A stretch of 49,842 nt of DNA, taken from the NCBI GenBank assembly GCA_947475655.1, contig CANJOB010000002.1, positions 1 to 49,842 of the forward strand, given 5' to 3'. Of the stretch, positions 1 to 8,235 are shown piece after piece. This DNA comes from Caulobacterales bacterium (GTDB taxonomy: Bacteria; Pseudomonadota; Alphaproteobacteria; Caulobacterales; Caulobacteraceae). Position numbers and translations under genes: made by a program. Numbering within the stretch: the stretch's first letter is position 1; the number at the start of each line of letters is the position of its first letter. The notes under the pieces were generated by a model. That model did not search any database. It was not told the DNA's origin and was given only the letters and a program-made list of their open reading frames with translations.

Positions 1-783
1 CAGGCGGCGCGAGGTGCGGCAGCAGTCCATGGCGGTGTTGCCGCCGCCTAGGACGATGACGCGCTTGCCGATCTTGGAAACGTGCTCGAACGAGACGTTC
101 GACAGCCAGTCGATGCCGATGTGGATGTTGGCCGCCGCTTCCTTGCGGCCCGGCAGGTCGAGGTCGCGGCCGCGCGGGGCGCCGGTGCCGACGAAGACGG
201 CGTCGTAGCCCTCGGCCAGCAGGCCGCCCAGGCTGTCGACTCTCGTGCCCAGCCGCATCTCAAGGCCCAGGCCCGTGATGTAGCCGACCTCCTCGTCGAT
301 CACCGATTCCGGCAGGCGGAAGCGAGGGATCTGGCTGCGGATCATGCCGCCGGCGCGGGGATCGCTGTCATAGACGGTCAGGTGGTAGCCGAGCGGGGCC
401 AGGTCGCGGGCCACGGTCAGGGCGGCGGGGCCGGCGCCGACCAGGGCGACGCGCTTGCCGTTGGACGGCGCGACGGACGGCAGGCGGTGGCTGATGTCGT
501 CCTTGTTGTCGGCGGCGACGCGCTTGAGGCGGCAGATGGCCACCGGCTCCTCGTCCACCCGTCCACGGCGGCATGCCGGCTCGCACGGCCGGTCGCAGGT
601 CCGCCCCAGGATGCCAGGGAAGACGTTGGACTTCCAATTGACCATGTAGGCGTCGGAATACCGTCCGTCGGCGATGAGCCGGATGTATTCTGGGACGGGA
701 GTGTGGGCCGGACAGGCCCATTGGCAATCGACAACCTTATGAAAGTAGTCAGGCCCCTCGGTACTGGTACGCTGCAAAGCCAC
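1..783 (-). CDS. GltD-family FAD/NAD(P) oxidoreductase with Fe-S domain, 3'-truncated
   Basis: The minus frame is open from the window edge to a GTG at 783; there is no nearby ATG. The 261 visible residues begin with a cysteine-rich Fe-S domain (CQWAC at 20-24, then Cys 63, 67, 71 and 84), as in the glutamate synthase small-subunit/dihydropyrimidine dehydrogenase family. A first dinucleotide fold follows (LVGAGPA at 114-120) and a second begins near VLGGGNTAMD (244-253). Such proteins pass electrons between NAD(P)H, FAD and an Fe-S partner. The N-terminus (YFHKVVDCQWACPAHTPVPE) differs from classical GltD, so the partner may not be glutamate synthase. The start is uncertain: GGGGAGG abuts the GTG, and a TTG two codons further in (777) has better spacing. 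The C-terminal half lies outside the window. Confidence 0.85.
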   Translation of the reverse strand, partial: MALQRTSTEGPDYFHKVVDCQWACPAHTPVPEYIRLIADGRYSDAYMVNWKSNVFPGILGRTCDRPCEPACRRGRVDEEPVAICRLKRVAADNKDDISHRLPSVAPSNGKRVALVGAGPAALTVARDLAPLGYHLTVYDSDPRAGGMIRSQIPRFRLPESVIDEEVGYITGLGLEMRLGTRVDSLGGLLAEGYDAVFVGTGAPRGRDLDLPGRKEAAANIHIGIDWLSNVSFEHVSKIGKRVIVLGGGNTAMDCCRTSRRL

Positions 784-1080
784 CTCCCCGTAGTGCGCTC
801 TATATTTTGGTGAGGGGTTTTCCTGGGCGGAAAACGGCCGACCCAACTTGGCGCTGAGTTGAGCGTAAACTCTCTCAGCCGATTTCGCCAACAGGTTTTC
901 GGTAGTCGTTCGCGCTCGCGGAATCGGTCATTCTGCACTGCAACATGAGGTCTGAAGCTCTACCTCAAGAATTCGTGACATCCACAGGAATCGGACGGCG
1001 AGCACTTCCGCTTTTTGACGCCGTCGCGCAGAACTTGCTTCGACTGCTGCTCCAAATGCTCAAGCGTGGGAGAAACCCGA
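784..1080. other. Intergenic region between divergent genes
   Basis: This spacer of about 300 bases separates the GltD-like gene (minus) from a small plus-strand gene. A possible weak plus-strand promoter is TTGACG at 1016 with GCTTCGAC about 15 bases later, which only partly matches the Caulobacter housekeeping consensus. The frame of the downstream gene stays open back to an ATG at 945, so a longer version of that protein is possible. I see no terminator or RNA gene. Confidence 0.4.
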
Positions 1081-1268
1081 TGGCTTTGTCAGAGAGCGTG
1101 AACCCCAGTTCCAGCGTGGCGGCCGACTATGCGACCCCTGAACCGACCAGCCTGTGGGAGACGGAGGACGACGACGCCTTCGGCCAGCAGATCAACGAAC
1201 GCCGCGCCCAGGCCGAGAATGCCGAAGCCCTGCGCCTGGCTAGAGCTATCTACGCGAGGGCGATCTAG
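1081..1268 (+). CDS. Small hypothetical protein
   Basis: This predicted 62-residue protein is acidic in the middle and ends in an Arg/Ala-rich helix (EALRLARAIYARAI). I chose the ATG at 1081 because GGGAGA lies about six bases upstream, good ribosome-binding spacing. An in-frame ATG at 945 would add 45 residues but has no clear Shine-Dalgarno sequence. No domain is recognised. The C-terminal half looks amphipathic and could bind a partner, but that is only an impression. It stands alone between the GltD-like gene and the first nucleotidyltransferase of the lipid cluster, with no overlap to either. Confidence 0.5.
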
Positions 1269-1379
1269 CCACCGCATCACCGCCGACCGGGCTTGACCTG
1301 ACGACCCCGCCTGGGCAGGGAACTGCCTGAGTTGTCGGGACGCCTCTGCGCGCGTCCCGCGTGGGGCGTGGAGGCGGAC

Positions 1380-2123
1380 TTGAAAGTCGTCATTCTGAGC
1401 GCGGGGCAGGGCCGGCGGCTGTCGCCGCTGACCGACCACAAGCCCAAGTGCCTGATTGAGCTGTCGGGCCGCAGCACCCTCGCCTGGCAACTGGAGAACC
1501 TGCGCGCCTGCGGGGTGACCGACGCCGTGGTGGTCACCGGTTTCGGCGCCGGCGCCGTCGACGCCGAGATCGCCGGGCTCAACCTGTCCGGCATGACGGT
1601 GCGCACCCGCTTCAACCCCTTTTTCGCCGTGAGCGACAACCTGGCCACCTGCTGGCTGGTGCGGGACGAATTTTCCGACGGCATGCTGGTGCTGAACGGC
1701 GACACCCTGTTTGACCCGGCGGTGGCGCAGCGGCTGCTGGCGGCGCCGGCCGCCGACATCACCGTCGCCATCGACCGCAAGGCGTCCTACGACGACGACG
1801 ACATGCGGGTGCTGACCGAAGGCGAGACCCTCAAGGCCATCGGCAAGACCATCACCGAGTACAACGCCGAATCCATCGGCTTCCTGCGCTTCTCCCCGGC
1901 GGGCGGCGCCCTGTTCGCCGACTACCTGGACCGGGTGCTGCGGCAGCCGGACAATGACATGCGCTGGTACCTGAGCGTGATCGACCTCATCGCCCGCGAG
2001 ACCGGGCGCGTCCGCGCCGTCTCCATCGAGGGCCTGGGTTGGGCGGAGATGGACTTCCCCGCCGACATGCCGCGCAACCTGGCCCTGACCGAGCGCTGGG
2101 CCGCCCGCGCCCTGGCAGGTTAG
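1380..2123 (+). CDS. NTP transferase (sugar/choline-phosphate nucleotidyltransferase type)
   Basis: The product (247 aa) is a single-domain nucleotidyltransferase. The N-terminus carries the nucleotide-binding signature LSAGQGRRLSPLTDHKPKCL, and a metal-binding motif LNGDTLFD is near the middle. Enzymes of this type, such as LicC-like cytidylyltransferases, couple CTP or another NTP to a phosphorylated alcohol or sugar. A TTG start at 1380 is preferred: GGAGG sits five bases upstream and conserved sequence begins at once (LKVVILSAG). The gene runs head-on into the second NTP transferase and their stop codons overlap. Beside ceramide genes it may make an activated head-group donor for the CDP-alcohol phosphotransferase at 8.2 kb; that substrate link is inference. 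Confidence 0.85.
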   Translation: MKVVILSAGQGRRLSPLTDHKPKCLIELSGRSTLAWQLENLRACGVTDAVVVTGFGAGAVDAEIAGLNLSGMTVRTRFNPFFAVSDNLATCWLVRDEFSDGMLVLNGDTLFDPAVAQRLLAAPAADITVAIDRKASYDDDDMRVLTEGETLKAIGKTITEYNAESIGFLRFSPAGGALFADYLDRVLRQPDNDMRWYLSVIDLIARETGRVRAVSIEGLGWAEMDFPADMPRNLALTERWAARALAG

Positions 2124-2884
2124 GCCGTCTCCACCAGCTTTCGCACCAGGTCGAGGTCGGACGGCTTGTCGACGTCGACGGCGGCCAGTCCGAACGGCGA
2201 GCGCACAGCGGCGGCGGTCGCCCCGGCCCGGCGGCCGAGCTGGGCTATCATCCCGTCCAGGGTCAGCATTTTCAGCGCGTATCGAACCAACATGATCGGT
2301 CCGACGGTCAGGGCCATCTTCCACGGCGCCTTGCGCTGCGCCTCGACGCGCCGCCAGAAAGCGATGGCGTTCAAGGCCTGCGGATTTCGCAGCAGGAACA
2401 GGTTGCAGCCGCTGTAGCGGCCGTCGGCGAAGGCCAGGTAGGTCCGCTTGGTCCGCGCGGCGGCGGTCACCACGGCCTCGGAGGCCAGCAGCACGGCGAT
2501 GTCGGCGCCCTGCGGCGCGTCATCCAGGAAGCGGGTCACCCATTCCGGCTGTAGCAGAGCATGGTCGGCGGTGGTCACCAGCAACGGGGTCCCGACCTTT
2601 TCCGCCGCTTCCAGCACGCTGGCGCTCGGGCTGGCGGCGGCGTCGATGCGCGTCACGGCGGCGCGGGTCTTGATGCGAGCCAGTTCGGCGGCGACGCCCG
2701 CGTCATGGGTGGAGACAATGATCCGCGCCGCCCCCGCCGCATCGAGCGCATCCAGCACGCGATGGATCAGGGTCCTCCCGTCCAGCACGATCAGCGCCTT
2801 GTGCGAGACCCCGGCATAGTCCGCCACGGCGTCCGCCCCGCCCCGCGAGCCCGCCAGCACCAGGGCGGTGAAGCCCGCTGTCAC
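2120..2884 (-). CDS. MobA-like NTP transferase family protein
   Basis: The product (254 aa) starts with TALVLAGSRGG and a following Lys-Ala, a variant of the MobA/GlmU-type NTP-binding loop. TTADHALL, a likely metal-binding Asp motif, lies near residue 105. The GTG start at 2884 overlaps the bCerS stop as GTGA. This makes it the last gene of a five-gene, translationally coupled operon (HIT, lptF-like, lptG-like, bCerS, this gene). Context suggests nucleotide activation of a small phosphorylated group for sphingolipid modification. The loop lacks the usual Gly-x-Gly-x-Arg pattern, so activity is not certain. Its stop overlaps the stop of the facing NTP transferase. Confidence 0.8.
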   Translation of the reverse strand: MTAGFTALVLAGSRGGADAVADYAGVSHKALIVLDGRTLIHRVLDALDAAGAARIIVSTHDAGVAAELARIKTRAAVTRIDAAASPSASVLEAAEKVGTPLLVTTADHALLQPEWVTRFLDDAPQGADIAVLLASEAVVTAAARTKRTYLAFADGRYSGCNLFLLRNPQALNAIAFWRRVEAQRKAPWKMALTVGPIMLVRYALKMLTLDGMIAQLGRRAGATAAAVRSPFGLAAVDVDKPSDLDLVRKLVETA

Positions 2885-4023
2885 GCCAGCGCCTTCTCGT
2901 AGATGCGGTAGGTCTTGTAGATGTGTGCGCCCCAGGCCTCGCAGATGGCCCGCATCGGCATGTTGTCCTCGAGGATCCAGGAATATTCGCAGCGCTCGTA
3001 GCCGAGCTTGGCGCACTCGACCGCCGCCGCCGCGATCAGCTGGAACGGCAGGCGCTTGCCGGTCATGCTGCCGGCGTATTCGCGCTTCACCCCCATCAGG
3101 GGCAGGCGCAGGCTCTTCACCCGGGCGACTTTGAGCCGCCATAGCAGCTTGGCCCAGCCGAACGGCAGCAGCTTGCCCTTCAGGCCGGCGATGGCCTCGT
3201 TGAGGTTGGGCAGCAGCACCAGCACGGCGGCGGGATCGCCCTTGATCTCGGCGAACCAGACCAGGCGCGGGTCGACCACCGGCCGCATCGCCTCGGCCAG
3301 GTGCTTGGTCTCGGCCTCGGTGGTGGGGGTGAAGCCCCAGTTGTCGCGCCAGGCGTCGTTGAGGATCTCGGTCAGCTTGGCGACTTCGGCCCCGTAGCGC
3401 GACATGTCCAGCATGCGCAGCTTCACATCGGGCGACCTGTCGCGCTGCACGCGCTTGAGCAGGGCCGGCGACATGGAGTGGCCGGTCACGGGGGCGAGGT
3501 AGGCGTAGACGTCCTTGGTCTTGGCGTAGCCCTGCTCCTCGATCCGGCCTCCGGCGTAGGGCGGGTCGTGGCCCATCATCACCATCGGCGGGGTGTCGAA
3601 GCCGTCGACCAGCAGCCCGACCTCCTCGTTGACCGACAGGTTCAGGGGGCCGATGGCCACGGCCATGCCGCGGCTTTTAAGCCAAGTCTCGGCGGTCTCG
3701 AACAGGGCGGAGAACACCGCCGGGTCGTCTTCACCCGCGATCAGGCCGAAGGCGCCGGCGGGGCGTTTCGGATCGCGCGGGGCTAGGTGGTCGATCTGGG
3801 CGCTGATGCGGCCGACGTCGCGGCCGTCGCGCACCGCCAGCCACATCTCGACGTCGGCGTGGGCGAAGAACGGGTTGTGCTTGGCCGACAGCGCCTCGCG
3901 GCGCTCCATCAAGAGCGGGGCGACATAATTGGGATCGCCCGCGTTCAGCCGGTTGGGCAGGCGGATGAACCGGTCCAACTCGGCCTTCGAGCGGACGGGC
4001 AGCACGGTCACGGCGCCGGCCAT
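2881..4023 (-). CDS. bcerS: Bacterial ceramide synthase, GNAT-like N-acyltransferase
   Basis: The product (380 aa) matches the GNAT-like protein family that contains Caulobacter bCerS, which N-acylates the long-chain base. Visible family features are the start VLPVRSKAELDRFIRLPNRL, the segment PLNLSVNEEVGLLVDGF near residues 127-143, HDPPYAGG, and a C-terminal GNAT-like portion with SWILEDNMPMRAICEAWGA. Length is normal and there is no signal peptide. The ATG at 4023 overlaps the upstream stop as TGATG, so translation is coupled to the LptG-like gene. Being co-operonic with two Lpt-like permeases and close to Spt supports a sphingolipid role. Confidence in the family is high; the acyl donor cannot be read from sequence. 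Confidence 0.9.
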   Translation of the reverse strand: MAGAVTVLPVRSKAELDRFIRLPNRLNAGDPNYVAPLLMERREALSAKHNPFFAHADVEMWLAVRDGRDVGRISAQIDHLAPRDPKRPAGAFGLIAGEDDPAVFSALFETAETWLKSRGMAVAIGPLNLSVNEEVGLLVDGFDTPPMVMMGHDPPYAGGRIEEQGYAKTKDVYAYLAPVTGHSMSPALLKRVQRDRSPDVKLRMLDMSRYGAEVAKLTEILNDAWRDNWGFTPTTEAETKHLAEAMRPVVDPRLVWFAEIKGDPAAVLVLLPNLNEAIAGLKGKLLPFGWAKLLWRLKVARVKSLRLPLMGVKREYAGSMTGKRLPFQLIAAAAVECAKLGYERCEYSWILEDNMPMRAICEAWGAHIYKTYRIYEKALA

Positions 4024-5090
4024 CACCCTTCCAGCCGCAGCAGCACGGTCCCCGCCAGCGCCGCGAACACCACCGGCGTGGTCCAGACCGCCAGCATGGG
4101 CGCGACCGCCCCGCTTTCCCCGAGCGCCGTCATCAGCCCGTCCATGACCATGAACAGCAGGCCCGCGCCCAGGCTGGCGGTGGCGAACATCGCCCCCTGG
4201 CCGCCGCGGAAACTGGCCAGGGCGATCGGCACGGCCAGCAGCAGCATCAGCAAGTCGCCCGCCGGACCGGCGAAGGCGCCATGTAGGCGGGTGGCGTAGT
4301 AGCTGGGCGGCCGCTGCGCCCCGCCGCCGGCCAGGGCCCGCTTGGCCGAGGCCGCCGACACGGTCTGGTCGCTGAAGAAGAGGCCCTGCACGTCGACCGG
4401 CTCGAAGGTGCGGGCCAGGGTCATCTCCCCCGCCGCGCCGCTGTGGGCTTCGGCGCCGACGAAACGGGTGAAGCGGGCGTTCTCCAGCCGCCAGCCGGCC
4501 TCGCCATAGACGGCGGCGTCGGCCTGGATGCGCTCGGTCGGGCGGCCGGCGGCGTCGCGGCGGTAGATCCGCACTTCCTTGAGGCTCCGCCCGCTCGGGT
4601 CGCTGGCGGAAATGACGAAGACGTCGTCGCCGATGCGCAGGGCCTTGGGTTCGGTCTTGCTGTCGGCGCCGGTGGCCGGAGGGGCGGTGGCGCGCCACCA
4701 GGCCTCCAGCGCCGGGTCGGTGCGCGGAGCGGCGATCTCGACCGCGGCCACATGCACCGCCAGCACGGCAGCGGCAGCGGGCAGGGCCATGAATAGCAGG
4801 CGGTAGACCGAAACGCCGCTGGCGCGCATGGCGATGAACTCGCTCTCCCCGGCCAGTTTGGTGAAGGCGAAGATGCCGCCGGCCAGCACACTCAAGGGGG
4901 CGGCCTGTTCGATCAGCCGCGGCAGGCGCAGCAGGGCGTACTGGACCATGCCGCCGGCGCCCAGGCCGCGTTCGATGATGTCGGGGGTGACGTCGAGCAG
5001 GTCGAGAATCTGCAGCACGCCGAGCACGATGGCGCCCGCCGCCAGGATGCGGGAGCCCACCAGTTTGAGAACGTAGCCGGGCAGACTCAC
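4023..5090 (-). CDS. lptG: LptG-like lipid export permease
   Basis: The product (355 aa) has the LptF/LptG (YjgP/YjgQ) layout. There is an N-terminal membrane segment (about 11-33), two more segments (about 55-77 and 97-120) with the coupling stretch AGESEFIAMRASGVS at 80-94, a periplasmic beta-jellyroll (about 125-260), and three C-terminal membrane segments. LptFG with LptB extracts lipid A from the inner membrane and hands it to LptC. The gene overlaps its LptF partner (GTGA) and bCerS (TGATG). Embedding between an LptF-like gene and ceramide synthase suggests a dedicated sphingolipid exporter rather than the housekeeping lptG; that specificity is inference. Confidence 0.88.
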   Translation of the reverse strand: MSLPGYVLKLVGSRILAAGAIVLGVLQILDLLDVTPDIIERGLGAGGMVQYALLRLPRLIEQAAPLSVLAGGIFAFTKLAGESEFIAMRASGVSVYRLLFMALPAAAAVLAVHVAAVEIAAPRTDPALEAWWRATAPPATGADSKTEPKALRIGDDVFVISASDPSGRSLKEVRIYRRDAAGRPTERIQADAAVYGEAGWRLENARFTRFVGAEAHSGAAGEMTLARTFEPVDVQGLFFSDQTVSAASAKRALAGGGAQRPPSYYATRLHGAFAGPAGDLLMLLLAVPIALASFRGGQGAMFATASLGAGLLFMVMDGLMTALGESGAVAPMLAVWTTPVVFAALAGTVLLRLEG

Positions 5091-6310
5091 GACGCGGCCC
5101 GCCGCGACGGCTGCAGGAAGGCGTACATCTCTTCCAGGGCGTCGCCGACGCTCTGCACGAAGCGGCCGACCGGAGTGTCGCCAGGCCGCTGGCGGCTGGC
5201 GGCGAAGATCCAGGCGCAGAAGCCGGCGAACAGGAAGAACGGCAGGCCGACGCCGATCTCGGGCAGGATGCGCCCGGAGGCCGCCAGGCTCTGGCCGAAC
5301 TGCAGGCTGTGCTGGAAGCCGAGCAGCAGGGCGCCGGCCAGCAGCAGGCCCGCGGTGCGGCGTTGGCGCTTGGCGGCCAGGCCCAGCGGCAGGGCGATCA
5401 GGGGCAGGAACGGCAGGATGCCCGAGCGCGCCAGCCGGGCGTAGAGCTCGGCCCGCAAGGTCCCGCGCGGGATGACGGTCGGCGTGGACGACCAGGCGCG
5501 GTTGGCCAGTTCGCTCAGGGTGAGCTCGCGCTCGTCGCCGCCGCGCACGCCGAACGGGTTGATGGCCCCGGTGTCGGCCTGCATAACGAAGGTGTCGAAG
5601 CTCAGGGTGTCGAACGATCCGGTCTTGCTCTCGCCGATCCGCACCCCGTTCTGCAGCACCAGGGTCACCTCGCGGCCGACCGCCTGGGTCGACAGCTGGG
5701 CGGCGCGGGCGGTGATTACCTCCTCGCGGCCGTCCTCGGTGGTGCGCAGGATGAAGATACGCTGCAGCTCGCGCCCGTCGGGGCTGGCGCTGTCGGTGGT
5801 CAGGATGGTGTCGCCGTTGCTGACAAAGGAGCCGCCGTAGAGCCGCCCGTCCCAGCCGGCGTTGACCGCCGCGTGCAGCACGGCGCGGTAGGCGTAGCGG
5901 CTGTAGGGCTGCAGGTAGCCGAACACGATCAGGCTGATGACCATCAGCACCGCCCCCATCGCCGCCAGGGGCGCGGCGATACGGGTCAAGGACACGCCGC
6001 CGGCCAGCAGGGCCTCGACCTCCGAGCCGTCGTCAAGGCGGGTGACGACGATGAACAGGGCGACGAAGAAGGCCACCGGCAGGGCCAGACCCAGGTAGTG
6101 CGGCAGCAGGTTGCCGACCAGCTCCACCACCGAGCCGAAGCGGGTGGCGCTCTGCGAGAGCGCGTCGAGCAGACGCAGGGCCCGCTCCAGCAGCAGGGAG
6201 ACCACCGCCACCATCAGGCAGCCGAGCATCGGCTTGATCATCATCCGCAGCACATAGCGGTCGACCAGGTGCAGCCGGGACAGGCCGGGAATTCTCTCGG
6301 CGAGGGTCAA
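5087..6310 (-). CDS. lptF: LptF-like lipid export permease
   Basis: The product (407 aa) is an LptF/LptG family permease. The first membrane segment is at about 25-45, the next pair at about 68-90 and 108-130 with the cytoplasmic coupling loop DDGSEVEALLAGGVSL between them. The periplasmic domain spans about 135-285, and three C-terminal segments follow. It ends in a hydrophilic tail of about 35 residues. The TTG start at 6310 overlaps the HIT gene stop as TTGA. It should pair with the adjacent LptG-like protein and use an LptB ATPase encoded elsewhere. Being between a HIT protein and bCerS, it probably serves sphingolipid transport (inference). Confidence 0.88.
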   Translation of the reverse strand: MTLAERIPGLSRLHLVDRYVLRMMIKPMLGCLMVAVVSLLLERALRLLDALSQSATRFGSVVELVGNLLPHYLGLALPVAFFVALFIVVTRLDDGSEVEALLAGGVSLTRIAAPLAAMGAVLMVISLIVFGYLQPYSRYAYRAVLHAAVNAGWDGRLYGGSFVSNGDTILTTDSASPDGRELQRIFILRTTEDGREEVITARAAQLSTQAVGREVTLVLQNGVRIGESKTGSFDTLSFDTFVMQADTGAINPFGVRGGDERELTLSELANRAWSSTPTVIPRGTLRAELYARLARSGILPFLPLIALPLGLAAKRQRRTAGLLLAGALLLGFQHSLQFGQSLAASGRILPEIGVGLPFFLFAGFCAWIFAASRQRPGDTPVGRFVQSVGDALEEMYAFLQPSRRAAS

Positions 6311-6741
6311 GCGGGGCGCCAGTCCTGGCGAAGGACGGCGGCGAGGCGCGCGGCCCCCTGCACGCCCAGATCGACCGCCGCGCTTAAGTTCGGCATGCCC
6401 GGCCAGCCGGCGTCCGGGAAGGCGACGCCGTCATGGACGCGCTCGCCGGAATAGCGCGGGATCACATGGAAATGCACGTCGGGGTCGACCATCATCAGCA
6501 TCAGATAGTTGATCTTCTCGTAGGCGACGACCTTTTGCAGCATCGCCTCGACGGCCGCCACCGCGACCTGCAGATCGGCGAAGGCGCGGGCCCCGATCTC
6601 AGAGAAAGCCCGCGCTTCCTCCTTGCAAATCAGCACACAGGCGCCAAATGTCGCCTGTTTCGGTCGGGCGAGCACAAGCCAGCACTCAGTTTCCCCCACA
6701 AGCGTGGCGGGATAACCGAAGTTGACGGCGGTCGAGTTCAT
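6307..6741 (-). CDS. HIT-family (histidine triad) hydrolase/transferase
   Basis: The product (144 aa) carries the histidine-triad core DPDVHFHVIPRYSG near residues 87-100. HIT proteins cleave or transfer nucleoside monophosphates via a His-AMP or His-UMP intermediate. This is the short, single-domain form, close to the family that retains HFHVIPRY. It is the first gene of the minus-strand lptF-lptG-bCerS-NTP transferase operon and overlaps lptF by four bases. The promoter must lie in or past the short divergent spacer shared with the DUF2141 gene. A role in hydrolysing nucleotide-activated head-group intermediates would fit the neighbours, but nothing in the sequence proves it. Confidence 0.82.
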   Translation of the reverse strand: MNSTAVNFGYPATLVGETECWLVLARPKQATFGACVLICKEEARAFSEIGARAFADLQVAVAAVEAMLQKVVAYEKINYLMLMMVDPDVHFHVIPRYSGERVHDGVAFPDAGWPGMPNLSAAVDLGVQGAARLAAVLRQDWRPA

Positions 6742-7294
6742 TCCGGCGCTTCGCCTATCGGCCCGCTGTGGGCGTGAATTTCTTCTGCATACGAAAGACT
6801 ATTCCATTCGCCTGAAATCGACATCGTGGACAGCCCTGATTGCGTTGGGCGCGGCTATGGCCCTGCCTATGGTCCTGGGTGGGGCCGCGCAGGCGGCGAC
6901 GTGCGAGGGCTCGGCCAGCGGCACGCAATTGACCGTGCGCGTCACCGGGGTGCCGGTGGCGAAGGGCGAGATGGCCATCACCCTCTATCCGGACAGCTCC
7001 AAGCGCTTCCTGGCGCCGGGCGGCAAGCTTCTGCGGGTGCGCCCCGCCGCCACCGCCCCGGTCAGCACCGCCTGCTTCAACCTGCCCGCCCCGGGCTACT
7101 ACGCCGTGGCCGTCTATCACGACGTTGACGGCGACAGTGATTTCGACCGCAGCCGCATCGGCATGCCGCTGGAGGACTTCGGCTTCTCCAACGACGCCCC
7201 GACCCCGATCGGCCTGCCGTCCTTCAAGGCCGCGCGCTTCCACGCCGGGGCGGGCGAGACGGTGCTGAACATCAAGCTGCGGCGCCAACGCTAA
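6722..7294 (+). CDS. Exported DUF2141 protein
   Basis: The C-terminal ~140 residues match DUF2141: small secreted beta-sandwich proteins with the pattern GxxxVAVYHDVDGDxDFDRxxxGMPLE, seen here as YYAVAVYHDVDGDSDFDR. An export signal is visible (hydrophobic ALIALGAAMALPMVLGG followed by AQAATC), so the mature protein should be periplasmic or outer-membrane associated. The start is unresolved. The longest frame begins with TTG at 6722, overlapping the 5' end of the divergent HIT gene; alternatives are TTG 6845 and ATG 6857, but those lose the basic n-region, and CTG/ATT codons near 6806-6812 would give a better signal peptide. Function is unknown. Its 3' end overlaps the facing metallophosphoesterase gene by 23 bases. 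Confidence 0.7.
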   Translation: MTAVEFIPALRLSARCGREFLLHTKDYSIRLKSTSWTALIALGAAMALPMVLGGAAQAATCEGSASGTQLTVRVTGVPVAKGEMAITLYPDSSKRFLAPGGKLLRVRPAATAPVSTACFNLPAPGYYAVAVYHDVDGDSDFDRSRIGMPLEDFGFSNDAPTPIGLPSFKAARFHAGAGETVLNIKLRRQR

Positions 7295-8150
7295 GGCCCG
7301 GCAGGGCGTAGCGGCCGATCTCGGTGATTTCCCGGCTCCGTGGGTCCAGGCCCCGCGCGATGACCGTGGCGCCGCCCGCGTCGATCTCGATCGCGTGCCA
7401 GCGGGCGGCCGGATGATGACCCGATCCTTTCGCCGAGGCGGAGGGGACGCCCAGCACCGGTATGTCGCCCGCCGCGCCGAAGGCCGCTTCGTGGGCATGT
7501 CCATGCAGCACCAGCTCGGCGCCATGCCGGATGAGCACCGCGCGCAGTTCGACGGCATCCGCCAGCGCCTTGCGCCGCGACACCACGCCTTCGACCGGCG
7601 GGTGGTGCAGCAGCACGACGCGGTAGAGGCCCTCGCGGCCGGCCTGGTCCAGCAGGCCGCCCAGGCGCGTCAGCTGCGCCTCGCCGATCCTCCCCCCCGC
7701 GAACAGGGGTGGCGTGGGCACGGCCGAGCAGAGGTTGATGATGGCCACCCCGCCGCGGCGCCGCAGGAAGGGAAAGTCCTCCGCGCCGTCGCCCAGCCAG
7801 GGCGCCAGCAGGGCGAAGCGTTCGGCATGGCCGTCGGCAACGAGGGCATCGTGGTTGCCCGGGCTCACCGTGACGGCGGCTGGGGCGCCCAGAGTCGACA
7901 GCCAGGTGGCTGCTGCGGCGAATTCGCCAGGGGTGGAGAAGTTGGTCAGGTCGCCGGTCACCGCCACGTGGTCGGGGGCGTAGGCGGCGATGTCGGCGGT
8001 GATGGCGGCCAGGACGGCGGGGCCGTGCTCGTGCTGCTTGCGCCGCCAGGCCAGGCGGCTGAGGGTGCGCTTGGAGGCGAGGTCCCGGAGCGGCCCCAGG
8101 CCCGCGGGCGAGGGCAGGTGGGGGTCTGAAAGGTGGGCCAGGCGAAACAA
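7272..8150 (-). CDS. Calcineurin-like metallophosphoesterase
   Basis: The product (292 aa) shows the metallophosphoesterase motifs in order: LSDPHL (near 7-12), GDLTNF, GNHD, LLHHPPV and LHGHAHE. These are the usual ligands for a binuclear metal centre. Relatives include 3',5'-cAMP phosphodiesterases, LpxH-like UDP-diacylglucosamine hydrolases and lipid-phosphate esterases. There is no clear signal peptide, so it is cytoplasmic or peripheral. Start is TTG at 8150. It is divergent from the CDP-alcohol phosphotransferase operon and converges on the DUF2141 gene with overlapping ends. Context suggests hydrolysis of a phosphorylated or CDP-linked lipid precursor, but the substrate is not determined by sequence. 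Confidence 0.85.
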   Translation of the reverse strand: MFRLAHLSDPHLPSPAGLGPLRDLASKRTLSRLAWRRKQHEHGPAVLAAITADIAAYAPDHVAVTGDLTNFSTPGEFAAAATWLSTLGAPAAVTVSPGNHDALVADGHAERFALLAPWLGDGAEDFPFLRRRGGVAIINLCSAVPTPPLFAGGRIGEAQLTRLGGLLDQAGREGLYRVVLLHHPPVEGVVSRRKALADAVELRAVLIRHGAELVLHGHAHEAAFGAAGDIPVLGVPSASAKGSGHHPAARWHAIEIDAGGATVIARGLDPRSREITEIGRYALPGLSVGAAA

Positions 8151-8235
8151 GGGACTGCGGTTCCGAGCTTATGGCCGAAGGGATGTCGAGTAGCGTAAGG
8201 AAGCGGTCTGCTACGCTTTACAGGGGCCATGCGAC

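Noticed and set aside
82-813. Long open frame on the plus strand at the left edge
   Set aside because: It lies antisense to the GltD-like gene, whose translation shows clear Fe-S and Rossmann motifs. High GC content keeps the opposite strand open.
1089-2324. Minus-strand open frame across the first NTP transferase
   Set aside because: The translation is low-complexity (His, Gln, Gly, Arg rich) with no motif, typical of the antisense of a GC-rich gene.
5309-6454. Plus-strand frame opposite the LptF-like gene
   Set aside because: Repetitive Gln/Gly/Ala composition and no domain, while the minus strand encodes a clear LptF.
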